64,000 nucleotides of DNA from Metaphire vulgaris (Eukaryota; Annelida; Clitellata; Crassiclitellata; Megascolecidae), in the NCBI GenBank assembly GCA_018105865.1, contig CM030859.1, positions 5,074,343-5,138,342 of the forward strand, written 5' to 3'. Of this stretch, positions 28,529-40,700 are shown in pieces (the stretch's first letter is position 1; each line of letters starts with the position of its first letter). Made by a program: the position numbers and the translations under genes. Under the pieces are notes generated by a model, which made no database searches, was not told the DNA's origin, and worked only from the letters and a program-made list of their open reading frames with translations.

Positions 28529-29727
28529 TAGACCTGTGCGCCGACGGTCTGAGGGTCGGCGGCGGCGTGTGACCGCTTTATCACCGGCGGCGGCGGCGCG
28601 CCGAACCAATTTTATCGGCGGCGGCGGCGTGGACTTTATTGGCGGCGGCGGCGGCGTCGGCGGCGTACAAACGGTTAATACAGTACAATACGTGCGACTA
28701 CAAAGGACACCATATGATATCGTCGTTTTTGTTCAATCCTCAAGGTTTTTTGTTACCCGGTTAATTTGAAAACAATGTTACAAACTTATAATACTAGTAA
28801 AAATAAAAGTATACAGTTTAAGAAACATTTTATCAACAGAGCCGTAGCTAGTGTATTCGGCGCTCGGGGCAAGGTACGAATTTTGAGCCCATAAATTCAG
28901 TGATGACTTTTTATGCCTATCTGAGCTTTACGACATAGCAATCTATAGCCTCTAGCCGCCCCAAAACCGGTGATGACCTTTTAACTTATCTGTATTTTCT
29001 GTATTTTTGCCGCAAAAAGTGGATAGTGGTGGTATAAAAACTTAAAAAGTGTCCAAAATGTGCCCCCTTCCACTAAGATTTTGGCGCAGCTTGCCCCTGC
29101 CCCTAGCTACGGTTCTGTTTATCAAATTATATTGCTTCATTATATATCCCAAATTGACCATAAATGAAAATTTTTTAAAAGTGTATGTGCCAACTAAGAA
29201 AACAAAGCACTGCCGACATCAGACTAAGAAGATTAATTTTAAACTAAACTAAGAGGATTTAAGCAACAAACGCTCTCAGTTATGATGCATAGGTTCACTG
29301 CTCGTTTAGTTAACTGTGCACAGTTAATTTTAGCATCACTTTACATGTAGCATCATTTTAGGTCTTCGCGTATTTATCATCGAAAACGCTTTCTTTGCCG
29401 TGGCCATTTTGCAGAATGTAAACAATACAGGACGTCATTCGATAGACGAATGAAGCGAAGTAAATAAGTAACGTGTGTTTTGAATTGTGCTTTGAATTAG
29501 CTAGCACATGTTGACTATATATGGTGAAGACAGTTTTATCCACGTATTACAACAGTGTTGGCTTACTCTGGTTACATGAAAATATAATTTCACCAAGGGG
29601 ACGCCGGCGTCACGCCGATGTTCTCTCGGCGGCGGCGGCGGCGGCGCGCCGATCCTATATTACCGGCGGCGGCGGCGTCATGAAAACGTCGGCGGCGGCG
29701 GCGCGGCGTCGGCGGCGCACAGGTCTA
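28529..29727. mobile_element. Element with CGG-rich inverted ends (copy 2, intact)
   Basis: 1199 bases (about 910 without the nested MITE) bounded by TAGACCTGTGCGCCGAC and GGCGGCGCACAGGTCTA, with an exact duplication GTACCAGG (28521-28528, 29728-29735). Each end has some 100-170 bases of GGCGGCG triplets interleaved with AACCAATTTTATCGG-type blocks. No protein coding capacity. The 8-base duplication fits hAT or P-type transposition; the TAGACCTG end is not one I can assign. Confidence 0.93.
28837..29117. mobile_element. hAT MITE, ends CAGAGCCGTAGCTAG
   Basis: 281 bases with inverted ends CAGAGCCGTAGCTAG and CTAGCTACGGTTCTG and an exact duplication TTTATCAA (28829-28836, 29118-29125). It contains two diverged copies of the shared module (GTGATGACTTTTTATGCC, GGTGATGACCTTTTAAC). 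Nested inside the CGG-ended element, so it is the youngest of three layers here. Confidence 0.95.
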
Positions 29728-29984
29728 GTACCAGGGCCCGCACTAATTTGACAGCCGCGCTCACTGGCAGGCACCGACGAATTGACCTCACTCTCCGCAG
29801 TTGGTAATGGCAGGAGCGTATCAGATCGTATCACTTAACCGTTAGTTTGTATAACAGTTCAGTACTGAAATAGATTCTCTATTGTTTTAGTGGAGTTTCA
29901 CAGCAAAATATTCGGAATACGCTTTCCTTGCCTTATTGCGAAATAGGATTAATTTATTAAAAGTACTATGGGCCAGGATTTCCC

Positions 29985-30331
29985 AAACTTTTTTGAACTG
30001 TGTGACTTACTTCAGCGGCTTTCTTACATGCCGCTACCCTGCAGACTTATTGTCGACTAAAATTGGATAGAACACTAATCATTTTAATATAAGCCGTGTG
30101 TGTGTGTGTGTGTGTGTGTGGGAGGGGGGTATTGCAGGCGTATAACTTTCTTAAAACCTAAGCCTACTTGCAACTTTCAAGGCTTGTGACATTGTACGTG
30201 GTAATGCCACCGTAATGGTTAGAAAATGACACTCGAGAATCTAATTTAGCACTACTCCGCGAGTCCGCGACCCACTAGACTGATTTCTGCGACTCACTTT
30301 TGGGTCGCGACCCACAGTTTGGGAAACACTG
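29985..30331. mobile_element. Decayed hAT-type element, ends CAGGATTTCCCAAACTTTTT
   Basis: Left CAGGATTTCCCAAAC, right GTTTGGGAAACACTG, with subterminal CGACCCAC and GGGTCGCGACCCAC blocks typical of hAT MITEs. No matching flanking 8-mers remain. It contains a GT run at 30098-30120. Confidence 0.75.
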
Positions 30332-30334
30332 TCC

Positions 30335-30432
30335 TCAGGGATGTTAGTCCTTGGCCTTGGACCTGGCCTTGAGGGTTGAGTCCTTGGTCCTGCATGGTCC
30401 TGGCCTTGAGGGTTGAGTCTTTGGCTTGTCCT
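30335..30432 (+). repeat. Minisatellite block A, unit TCCTGGCCTTGAGGGTTGAG
   Basis: About three degenerate units of roughly 30-33 bases (GTCCTTGGTCCTGG then CCTTGAGGGTTGA). Confidence 0.85.
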
Positions 30433-30492
30433 TGAAATCAGTCATGGCCATATAAAATCTAGGTTAAAGCGTATTTGTTTAGTGAATGAATT

Positions 30493-30807
30493 CTATATTA
30501 TTTTTAGCCTATGGGTGACTTCGCATCGACAAATTGGAGAATATCTATAGGCTATCAATTTGCCACCACCAGGCTCACAAATGACGTTTGAGACAGTTGC
30601 CTGCCTCTTCACAGCAGTTTGTCCACTTGCAATCACTCTTTCAGAGAATTCTATGCACACCTGTGACGCATGCTCCAGTGGAGCGTATATATTCTCCCAG
30701 AACGGAATCATAATGCGCCCACATAGGGCAAGAATGTCAGATTCATTGTTGGAAACATTGGTGTTTTTAAAATGCAGCTGACTATGCTTAACTATGACTA
30801 TGCTCAA
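30493..30807 (-). CDS. Unidentified open frame between two minisatellite blocks
   Basis: 104 codons, containing LCGRIMIPFWENIYAPLEHA and CIEFSERVIASGQTAVKRQA. The composition is protein-like and not repetitive. No family recognised; no splice or start evidence. It may be a piece of a transposase carried by a decayed element whose ends are the minisatellite blocks. Confidence 0.25.
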   Translation of the reverse strand: MSIVIVKHSQLHFKNTNVSNNESDILALCGRIMIPFWENIYAPLEHASQVCIEFSERVIASGQTAVKRQATVSNVICEPGGGKLIAYRYSPICRCEVTHRLKII

Positions 30808-30970
30808 GAGAGCAATGTTTGATCTGTTCCATTCTTCAACATGTCAACTGTGCTGTGTAATATGCATTAGTAATCTGGCTTATCAGCTTGGCATTTAAAT
30901 AACGGATATTTAAATAACGGCTTAACTAGTATGACAGGACATGTTGTTTCAAGGACTGGTTAATTTTTTT

Positions 30971-31130
30971 AGTAAAGTCCTTGGTCCTGGTCCTGGCCTT
31001 GAGGGTTGAGTCATTGGTCCTAGTCCTGGCCTTGAAGGTTGAGTCCTTGGTCCTGGTCCTGGCCTTGAGGGTTGAGTCCTTGGTCTTGATCCTGGCCTTG
31101 AGGGTTGAGTCCTTGATAACATCCTTGACT
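30971..31130 (+). repeat. Minisatellite block B, unit TCCTGGCCTTGAGGGTTGAG
   Basis: About four units of 33-36 bases, same unit and same orientation as block A, 540 bases downstream. Confidence 0.9.
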
Positions 31131-31437
31131 GTCCTAGAAAGACCTAGATCACGCTCTGCTCTTACTCAGCGTCGGGATTTTTGCAGTGACTGGACCATCC
31201 CTCTAGAATGCCTTGAATACATCCATTCGGGCCTCACTTCTTACTCCCTCGCTCTGTTCAATGCAAAAGCTAAAGTCCCACTACTTTATCATGCGACTCT
31301 AATGCCAGTAGATTCTCTGAGTAAAAATATAAGAAACGCTATACATATGTTACATTACATTACATGTGTCGATCATAGACATTATTCACATTAATAAAGT
31401 CTATGGTGTCGATCATACGAATAATGCTGGCAATCTT

Positions 31438-31490
31438 TGATTGGCTGACAAAGCAACGCCTACTTAGACGTCTTCAACCAATGAGAACTC
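31438..31490 (+). promoter_or_regulatory. Possible EDEM1 promoter elements (two CCAAT boxes)
   Basis: An inverted CCAAT (GATTGGCTGAC, 31439-31449) and a direct one (CAACCAATGAG, 31476-31486) lie 250-290 bases upstream of the EDEM1 start codon. EDEM1 genes are induced by ER stress through CCAAT-N9-CCACG elements in vertebrates. The CCACG half is not present at the right spacing here, so only the CCAAT boxes are claimed. Confidence 0.35.
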
Positions 31491-31731
31491 ATCATTTAGC
31501 CACAGAGTTTTGCATGCATCGTTATCTCACATAGATTTTGTGATTTCGTGACAAGAGATCTTCTAACAGCATAGATATCAGAGTCATTTGGTCGCGAGGA
31601 TCACAGATTGTTGACATGAAGCGTGTGTTCAACTGTGTTGTAAAACGCGTGTAAAGCTTGGAGGAATAATTATTAAAGCATCTAACTTACAAAGCGCATA
31701 TTAGAAATTTAATTATTGATGACCGCTGTGA

Positions 31732-34700
31732 ATGATGCGAACTGATCGACCGGTGGTTCTTCTGATCGTCGTGTTGTGCTGTTTGGAGTGTTCCGCTACC
31801 TTCAGAGCCAGATTCTGGGACCCGAATGAGCGAAAGTACGGAACGTTTTCTCAGTCGAAGAGACTCGAATTGCTCGAACAGACGCGCCAGATGTTCGCCT
31901 TCGGATATGACAACTACATGAAGTACGCCTTTCCCAAAGACGAACTCGACCCCATCCACTGCACAGGACGTGGACCAGACTATGGCAACCCGTACGACGC
32001 TCAGCTGTTCACTCTCGACGTCTAATTTACTCATAACATCGCGTTGGGTTTTCTAATGAGAGAAAGAATCTTAAATTCAACTTAACCCATTCAACACCAA
32101 CGCCACTGCCCACTAGAAAGTGACTCGGGAGAACTTATCTCCATCCCCACCCGAACCCAAATATTTCTCCCTCCCATCCCCGCACCAGACATTTCCGTAC
32201 CCTCATTGTCCCCGCGGTAAGCCAATTCATGCATTAACTAGAGCACTTGTATTAATTTACTACTATATTTTGCTTCTCGGTTATAGCATCCCAGTTTCAA
32301 CTGGTAAATGGTAATATAATTAAAGTTTAAGTTCGCTGGTGTCGTCCCAAAACTTCTGCTTCAATAGCCCACCACAACAGGACATAAACTGCACATGGAA
32401 GCTGAAATTGCCTTCAACTCTAGATAAAACCTTCTAGTTGTATGGCCACACATCACTAACTCCATTATACTCTGTGAACGATATTCGTTCACTTAACTCT
32501 TTATCGATGTTGCATTTTTCAACTGATAACTGAGCAATGAGAAAGAACAATCCACTTGCTCAAAACTAAAAAAGTTTAAAAGGAGAGGAAAAGGAAATAC
32601 TGCAAAGTACATCTATCTAGTACACTGCTAAGTCAGCTCTCGCTGCTCTAGTTCCGTATGTTCAGTACACCTGCACCTACATACCGAATAACCATGCATA
32701 CAAAAAAACAAGAACATCAACACATGTCATCAATATTATTGAATACTGCTATTGCTACTGTGGTATTACCTTGATAAATGTACCCGTTCTCGCGGTATTA
32801 CCACACAACAAGAACCCGTCACTGTGGTAATACTGCGTTTTTGGCCAAATTTTCCCATTTCCACGGTAATTGCCATGGTTACTGTGGGAAAACCATGGTA
32901 TCCATTACCATGTCACTCTCTTTTGCCCGCCTTCCAACCTACAACAGTTTCCAACTTCGTTCATATCCTCGATCTACACCCACATAAATTATTCATTCAT
33001 TTTATGAAATTACTTCATTTTTCTGTTTGACAATAGCAGCACTATGATAATTTAGCATTTTTGTGACACTGTACAAAGTAAAAAGCTGAATGTCATTATG
33101 CATTTAATTATAAAATTCAGTGTTCCATGTTCATTTAAGAATAGAGGTGCTGTATAAATGAGAATAATGATACTTTGGTTATAGGTTGATATTCTGAAGG
33201 TTTGACATTCTGACAGCATGTTTTAGGGATATTGCTATATTCAGTGACCTACCTTGCCTCATCCTCTCATCACCATTCTTCTTCTCTTTTCCCTTTACTC
33301 TTTTCCTCCACTGCAGGCCTCCCCTCTCTCGCCATCTTTGCCTTTGTCACTCCCTTCGCCTTCAAGGCTTATTTGGTTTCTTATATTTACTTATTTACGT
33401 TTAATAAGCAACTTGCATGGCTTTGGTGGTGATGTAAACATTTACTAAGTAGCATTGCTGATCGTAATGGGAATGAAGGGAGAGAGGTAGATCAGCCCCA
33501 CTGTAAAGGTATTTAAGGAATATTGAACCTTCAGAATTTTGAACCTTCAGAATATTGCACCTTCAGAATATTGCACCTTCAGAAATTGAACAGTTGCCAG
33601 TCCTTCACAAATAATTAATTAATTGTTATAATGGCAGGTTGATCTTCTGTCAGTATATTATTATGAAGTAAGTAGTAAGTATGTAAGTAAATTCCTAGGC
33701 GCATTTTAACAAAAGCGCCTAGAAAGCATGATTAAGTTGATAATTCTGCAATATTACCAATGAAGTCAACAGCTAATCTTTCAGCATGATTGCTATATTT
33801 TTCTGTAATCCATACACTTGGTCTTTGGAGCATCTGTATAGTTTGTTTATGATTTTTGTGCATTTTATGTGAGTAAAGCTCTGGTGCTGCTTCAGTTTTA
33901 AGTTTTGCTGTGCTTCTTCATAGATCTAACATCAACATCAATGATGTTCTTGGTGATTATGGGTTAACATTGATTGATTCTCTGGATGCCTTAGCGGTAG
34001 GATGACATTCATGTAAAATTGTCAGACATTCAAACATGCTCATTAGGGCTGGACAAAAGTGATGGCAGAGTGAACTTGTCAGGGCTAAGCATTAAAAACA
34101 CAGAATTTGGTCCAAATTAAAAGCATCAAATGTGATCTGCTGTGCATTATATGCATATATAGTACCGGTAGCTATGTCATTAATTATGAATGTAAGTTTA
34201 TTTTAAGTAAATATTCTTGATGTTCGCTTGCATATGAGTGAATCAAGTAAGTCATTGACAAGACCATTATTACAGATAAATGAAGTTTGACACATTTCCA
34301 TAGCTGTGAATTCCAAAGTGACCTGTTGTTTAGATTTTATATAAAGATTAAATAATTTTTAAAATGTTGTGGTGGTACATTGTTTGCACTCATGTTTAAA
34401 AAAAGTAGAATGTATTGTAATTGTGGAAAATCACACCATGTCTTGGCATGTGGACCAATGTGCCCCAGATGGAGAAATTCATTAAGTCCATGAGCGTGTG
34501 ATACTTGCTAGTTGTGTTAAGCACAGGTCATGTTGAAAGATGAATGGTGCAATTTTATTATTATTTTAACATGGAGTGATATGCTGAATTCTCAAAAGTT
34601 CATGAACTTTGGATGTTCAGACATCACTTGAATCATATGCACTAACGTTTGTAAATCGGTTTTATTATTGAATCTTATATTATTTTATTTAATTATTGAG

Positions 34701-37700
34701 ACATGACATTGTTAAGAAGTGATTTGATATTTACGGTATATCTTAATTTTAGGTAATGGGAAATGTCACTGAGTTTCAGAAAGCAGTCAAGCTGGTCATT
34801 GATACTATATCTTTTGATAAACCAAGCACTGTTCAGCTGTTTGAGGCAACAATACGGTATTTCAAGACTATGGCCTGTCTCTAATAGTGACATTGAGTTT
34901 TTCCTAATTTAATAATGAGCACAGTTTTGCATATTACAAGTAAATATTATTAGTGTATATTTGAAAATTTGATTTTTAATTCTGTTTTTCTTTGTTTTGT
35001 TTCACTTGTATAATAAATGCATAATGCCATTGTAATCTGTCTTAGTACAGTATGGTCATCATGATTTTTATCTCTTATCAAATTTATTTTATAATTTATT
35101 GAAAATCATGCATTGATATTTGACTTTGCTCTGATTTTGATTGGCTCCCTCTGCCTTAGTGTCTGAGCTCTTCCTCTTGCTCTTTCATTGCCAATTCATA
35201 TCTTATTATTCTCATCATCATCATCTTTGCTTTCTGCCAGCTCATCAGCGGCAATAGCTAGACACAAAATGTTTCCAAGAAGTTCTATCTTCTGTCAATC
35301 GTCTTCCTTCTACTATTGTAATTCCTTTCATGTTCATGTCTTCTCTGATGTTGTCTATCCACTTTTTCCTGGGTCTTCCTCTTCCTTTGTTTCCTTCTAT
35401 TTGAGTGTAGAGAGCCTTGTATGGTAGTCTCCTTTCATCCATTCTGTTGACATGCCCATACCATTTTAGTCTTTTTTTCTTCTAATTTTGTGATTATTGT
35501 ATCCTTCATGTTGAGACGTTGTCTGATGTCTTGCTTTCTTATTTTTCCAGTCGGGTTACTCCCAGGATTCTTTTAATCATTTCGCCACCAGTAGTCTTCT
35601 TTTCGTCTGTTTCTTTCATGCTCCATGTTTCTGCTCCATATATAATTTGTGCTGGGGTACAACGGCGAGGCGCGTCCCCTGGGTGGCGGATGGGGGAAGT
35701 CCTAGGCAGGGAAACCTCCTGGGATTGCACCGAATAATACGGAATAAGGTGCCGTGGACCAACTGTACCAGAAGACAACGGCAGGGATGGTGGATGGAAT
35801 CAACCTAAGAGTATGAAAGAACAGCATCACTGGCGGAAGATCTTCGTATGCTATCGAGCAAGCAGAGGGCGTGTGTCCAAATGTATGGGACATTGCGGCC
35901 AGCTCGATATACCGAGAAATCCTGGCCAGTGCTCGGCGAAAACAGGGTCATGGAAAGACACAAAGCATGAACAAGAAGAAATCTTATTATTCTGATAAAG
36001 ATGAATTTGCCCCTTAATTATTGAAATATCTCTTAAGGTAAGTTATCTGAATATTATGTGATCTGCTTTAATGCGGTCATTCAAAGTTTATCTCCCAACT
36101 AGCGCTTTATCTCAAAAGTGGACTGTATGTGGCTTTGAATGGTGAATATGATCAACTGCCAGTTTCATACTACAACTTTTATATCTCAGTACCACATTGC
36201 ACGTTATATCGATGTGACTGCATTGCAAGTTTTTTGTTTTTGGAAGATGCACTTCAATCATGTCATATTGAGTTTCATGTTGTATTGAAACATGTTATAT
36301 AAATGCTGGACTGTATGTGGATTGTTAAAATTTCATATTCCTTGTGAACTGTATTTGGAGTGTTAAAATTTCATATTCTTTGGTTTCTTGTGTCAAACCA
36401 AGCAATGTTCCCTCTAATTATTGATAGTCCGTGTGTACTTGAAATTTCTCTTGGGCAACAAATTCCCAGTTGACTAACTTTTGGGCAATTTTACTTTATG
36501 CATGGGAACAAAATCACGTGTGCTAATATAATTAAGTCCGCAACCATAATAAACCACGTGCCAGGCTGGAAGTCATCTCTTAAATTTAGTCGCTGAGAAT
36601 AAATATTTTTATGGTGCAGTAGTTGTCATAACTTAAGTTGAATATTGAATATTTAATATATAATAACTTTTAATTAAAAATAAAAGCTCCTGCTAATTTT
36701 CTGGGCTAGAAAAAGATTTTTTGAGCACATGTCTTGCTGTTTTTTGTCACTCACCTGCACACCCACCTTACAGGGAACATTGAAACCAAGGTATTGAAAC
36801 CAAGGCATTATTATTATTATTATTGACAATTTCATATAGCGCAATACGCATAGCAAAGGCTAAAGTCAAGAGCGCTGTACAAGGGATCCTAATAGGAGAT
36901 GCTAAATAAATTTGTCTTAAGATTCCTGGCGAACAGTTCAGGAGATGTTGCCCTAGTCACGTCCACCGGCAGCAAGTTCTAAAGCAAAGGGTTGCCCCTC
37001 GAAACAGACCAATCCCAAATTTTGATATCATAGACGGGGGTGGAACCACCAATTTTGAGAATGGCTTGCTTGATTGGAGCTGCGAACGCTGATCAAACGA
37101 CTTGGGCTTGCAGACAAAGAGCCGATGAGTAATAGGGGCAGAAAGGGTCGTTCGACGCTCGAAATGCTAACCAGCAACATTTAAAGCAGTGTCTCGCAAA
37201 CTTTTTACCTCGCGGCACACTAAACAGAACAAATTTTTTTCACGGCACATTCTTCATAAAATTACAAAACCAACCAACAATTTATTAAATTGAGTGTTCT
37301 TTATTAAGGAACTGCCAGGTCTGCAGTCACATATAATGATATGTAGATGTAACAAACGACGAAAAGTAACGTTCATAGACTGTAGATTCTCGCGTTGTTT
37401 TCCTTAGTGTCGTTTTCACCTTGCATTTTCTCAGATCTTGCCAAAAATTTATCCATTTCAAATTTCATAGGGCTAAACGTAAAAGCATCAAATTCAACTG
37501 TTACTATACTTATAGTTACCCTACTATTGCAACATCTCAACACATGCAATGTAATAATTTAAAAAACGGTAATTGGGTCAAATGTATCCTTGCACGCTCA
37601 GACGCTGTTGTTTTTACATTGTAAAGGTCGCAAGGACGGTGACGTCAACGAAAAGACGTTAATTTCTGGCAGTTGTATCGTTCTTGTAGCGCAACGTTAT

Positions 37701-40700
37701 ATAAAAATGGATGTCCGATATATTGTATTGTAGGCTGTGCCGCAGGCTGGTGTGAGGTTCTATATATGACGCCATTTTTACACTTGCTCATCCGCAAAAT
37801 TTTAGGAAGGGAACAAAAAAATTAAAATAATAGTAAAATTCTGAAATTCTTTCACGGCACAGCTGGAATCTCTAGCGGCACACTAGTGTGCCGCGGCACA
37901 CAGTTTGCGAGACACTGATTTAAAGGCTATAAGCTCCGGAATTCGGAGCCAGTGAAGGTTGTCTCATAATAGAGGTGTCACATGCTCATTCCGCGTAGCG
38001 CTGAAGATCAGACGTGCTGAAACACTTAGCACCATCTGAAGACGGTTGAGCTGACTGACAGGAAGTCCGAGTAAGATACAAGGCATATGATTTGACTCTG
38101 GTCACAATACAGAATTTATTTGATATGATATTGACTAACAAACTGTCAACCACCAGTAGTTATATAATTCTGAAAATATGAACAGTTGAACATGCAGTGA
38201 CAATTATGTCTGTTGAAAACTTGTCATATAAAATCAGACTCATGTGCAACTGGTTTCAGAGTCCTTGGAGCGTTGCTTTCAGCCCATCTTATAATGTTGG
38301 ATCCTCAACAGCCATTTGGTCAGATGGCTTATCCTGGCTACAGTGATGAACTGTTACAAATGGCTCATGACCTAGGCACAAGACTGCTTCCTGCATTTGA
38401 AAATTCTGCTACCGGTATACCTCACCCTAGGGTAATTATTGTAACATTTCAAAATACATATTTCTACTAATAATGGGAAATGAAAAATATGGTACAAAAT
38501 GTACATATAGTAATATATGTACATATATATTATACATATTAGTGTGTGTGTTTGTGTACTAAGAATCAAATCAGTAATTTTGTAGAGGATCTTTGTGATC
38601 CAGGTGGATATTGTTCTGATTGTTACAATAAAATGTCTGATAATTCAGTCATTGGAAACCATACATTTACAGACATAACTCATTGATTTCCATGCCATTC
38701 CATCTTCCTGTCATTGTCTGATTTCCAATAATTATAAGGTTGTTTTCGATTTTTCATTGCATTCTAAACTATTCCAGCATTTGATAACTACATGGATTAC
38801 ATTTAAATTGTGATTGATTTGTGTGTCAAAGTTGTTTGCTACTTGTTTAGTTTAGCATTATCAGTTTTAGTGATAGCCTGTACTGTAAACCTCTAAAACA
38901 GTAGTAGCCATAAAATCCATGACAATTTATTTGAACACTGTGATGTTGTTACTTAGTTAACTGTTTTTTTATAAGAAATCATATGCTGTAGATTTCAGTG
39001 ATATTCTCTAATTATAACTGCAGAGTTCCTGTATTTTATTCTGTCTTAGGTAAACTTGCGTAATGGTGTTCCCATTGACACAGTTAATGAGACATGCACA
39101 GCTGGAGCTGGAACACTGAGTCTTGAATTTGGCATTTTGAGTCGTCTGTTAAGAGATCCTGTCTACGAGGGTGTTGCAAAGAGAGCCGTAGAGCGACTCT
39201 GGTCTTTCCGGAGTAACGTTACAGGTTTATTTGGTTAGTGATTTTCCTCTCATTTCTTTTTTCCCTTGCTCTGAGTATTGTTGCATGTTAGTAAATTTTC
39301 TGTGCACAATATTGTTATTTTGAACTGATTAGTGTGAATCCATTTTCTAGGATTTATCATTTTCAAGATAGTTCCTTGTTAAGAATTCATTGCAGCAGAT
39401 GAAACTTCAGATTTATAAGAAGAAAAATTGTTTTTAATTACAATCTTTGACGTCTTGAGATGAATCTTAATTTTTGGGTTTTTAAGGTAACGTGATTAAC
39501 ATTCAGACTGGTCGATGGGTGGGACTGATGAGTGGACTCGGGGCAGGATTAGATTCATTCTATGAATATTTGCTCAAGGTATTCTTAACAATATTTGCAA
39601 TCTGAAATTTTACTTTTTAATATATTGCACTCAAGATGATTTTTTGAAAGTAAAATTGCTAAAATTTTCTTGTAGTTTGTCATTAATGTGGTTTCTATCA
39701 GAACTTTGGTGGCCCTTAATTTATTTATTTGAATACTTGAACAAATTAAAGCTTGCATTCTTTCGAAATTACTAGCTGTTCCCAAGCATTGCTGTGACTG
39801 AGTCTGGCTTCAGACATGTAAACAGCTGCAAACAGTAGCCCCTCTCTCCCTCTCCTCATTCTCTATCTCACTCTTTCCCTCCTCTTCCTCTCCTTCTCCA
39901 TTTCCATCTCCTTCTCCATCTTCCTCCATCTCCCTCTCAATCGAATCGGCTCACACCGTGCATTTTCACCACCATTTAACAGATGGCGCTGTCTTTAAGA
40001 AAACATGTTTTTCAAAAAAACATGTTTTTCAAAACATGCACGTTTTCGAATGCAACATAGGAAGGTGTGCATATTTGAATGGAAGGTTGTATAAAAATGT
40101 CAAAGCAATTGATAAAGAACTTTCAGAAATTGATGATTTTGTACAGACGTGGGGCTTTTTTTTTTTTCATCTGTTTCACTGCTCTTTCTATTTCTTCAAT
40201 TGTGATATCTTCTTCCCATAACTCATCCTCTAATTTACATCTATCCACTGATTGATCTCTTGCATTCAATGTTCTTCTGTATTGTTAGGGTCTTCTCGGT
40301 TTAGTAGCTCATCAACATGTTGTTTTCATTTGGCCATGATCGTTTCCTTCTGTGTTAATATTTCTCCATTGCAATCCTTAACTGGTTCAATATTTATAAG
40401 CTTTGTGATTGTGCCTCCACTGAGTTTGTTGACATTTTCAAATAGTTTTGCTATTTCCTCTTTTGTGTTTTGTAGGCATCTTCCATCTCATATGCTGTCT
40501 CTTCCAATATGTTATTCTTATCTCTGGTCAATCTTTTCTTTAGCTGTTTTCTTAATTTATTTAGTTCAGTTATCTTTTCAATTCCATTCTTACCAGGATT
40601 CAGGGCTGCTTCTTGAGACCTTCTTATTTCTTATAAATTTGTGCTTGAGTTGAGTTTCATATGTTAAGAGCAGTTGCATTCTCTCTTTATGGTGCCGCTC

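Larger units (their letters stand above)
27955..29830 (-). mobile_element. CR1-like LINE, reverse transcriptase C-terminus and 3' end (interrupted)
   Basis: The best preserved LINE in the window. The minus strand reads RSIRRCLPVSAAVKLVRALV then [51 protein letters not shown] and LRNLKTYLF-type end (28584-28039), then AGCGCAGTAGG and a TTTA tail at 27958-27987. The frame is continuous across the insertion at 28529-29735 once the insert and one duplication are ignored. This shows that the LINE was still open when the insertion occurred. Confidence 0.9.

Noticed and set aside
31438..31500. ER stress response element (CCAAT-N9-CCACG) upstream of EDEM1
   Set aside because: CCAAT boxes are present on both strands but no CCACG or CGTGG half lies 9 bases away.
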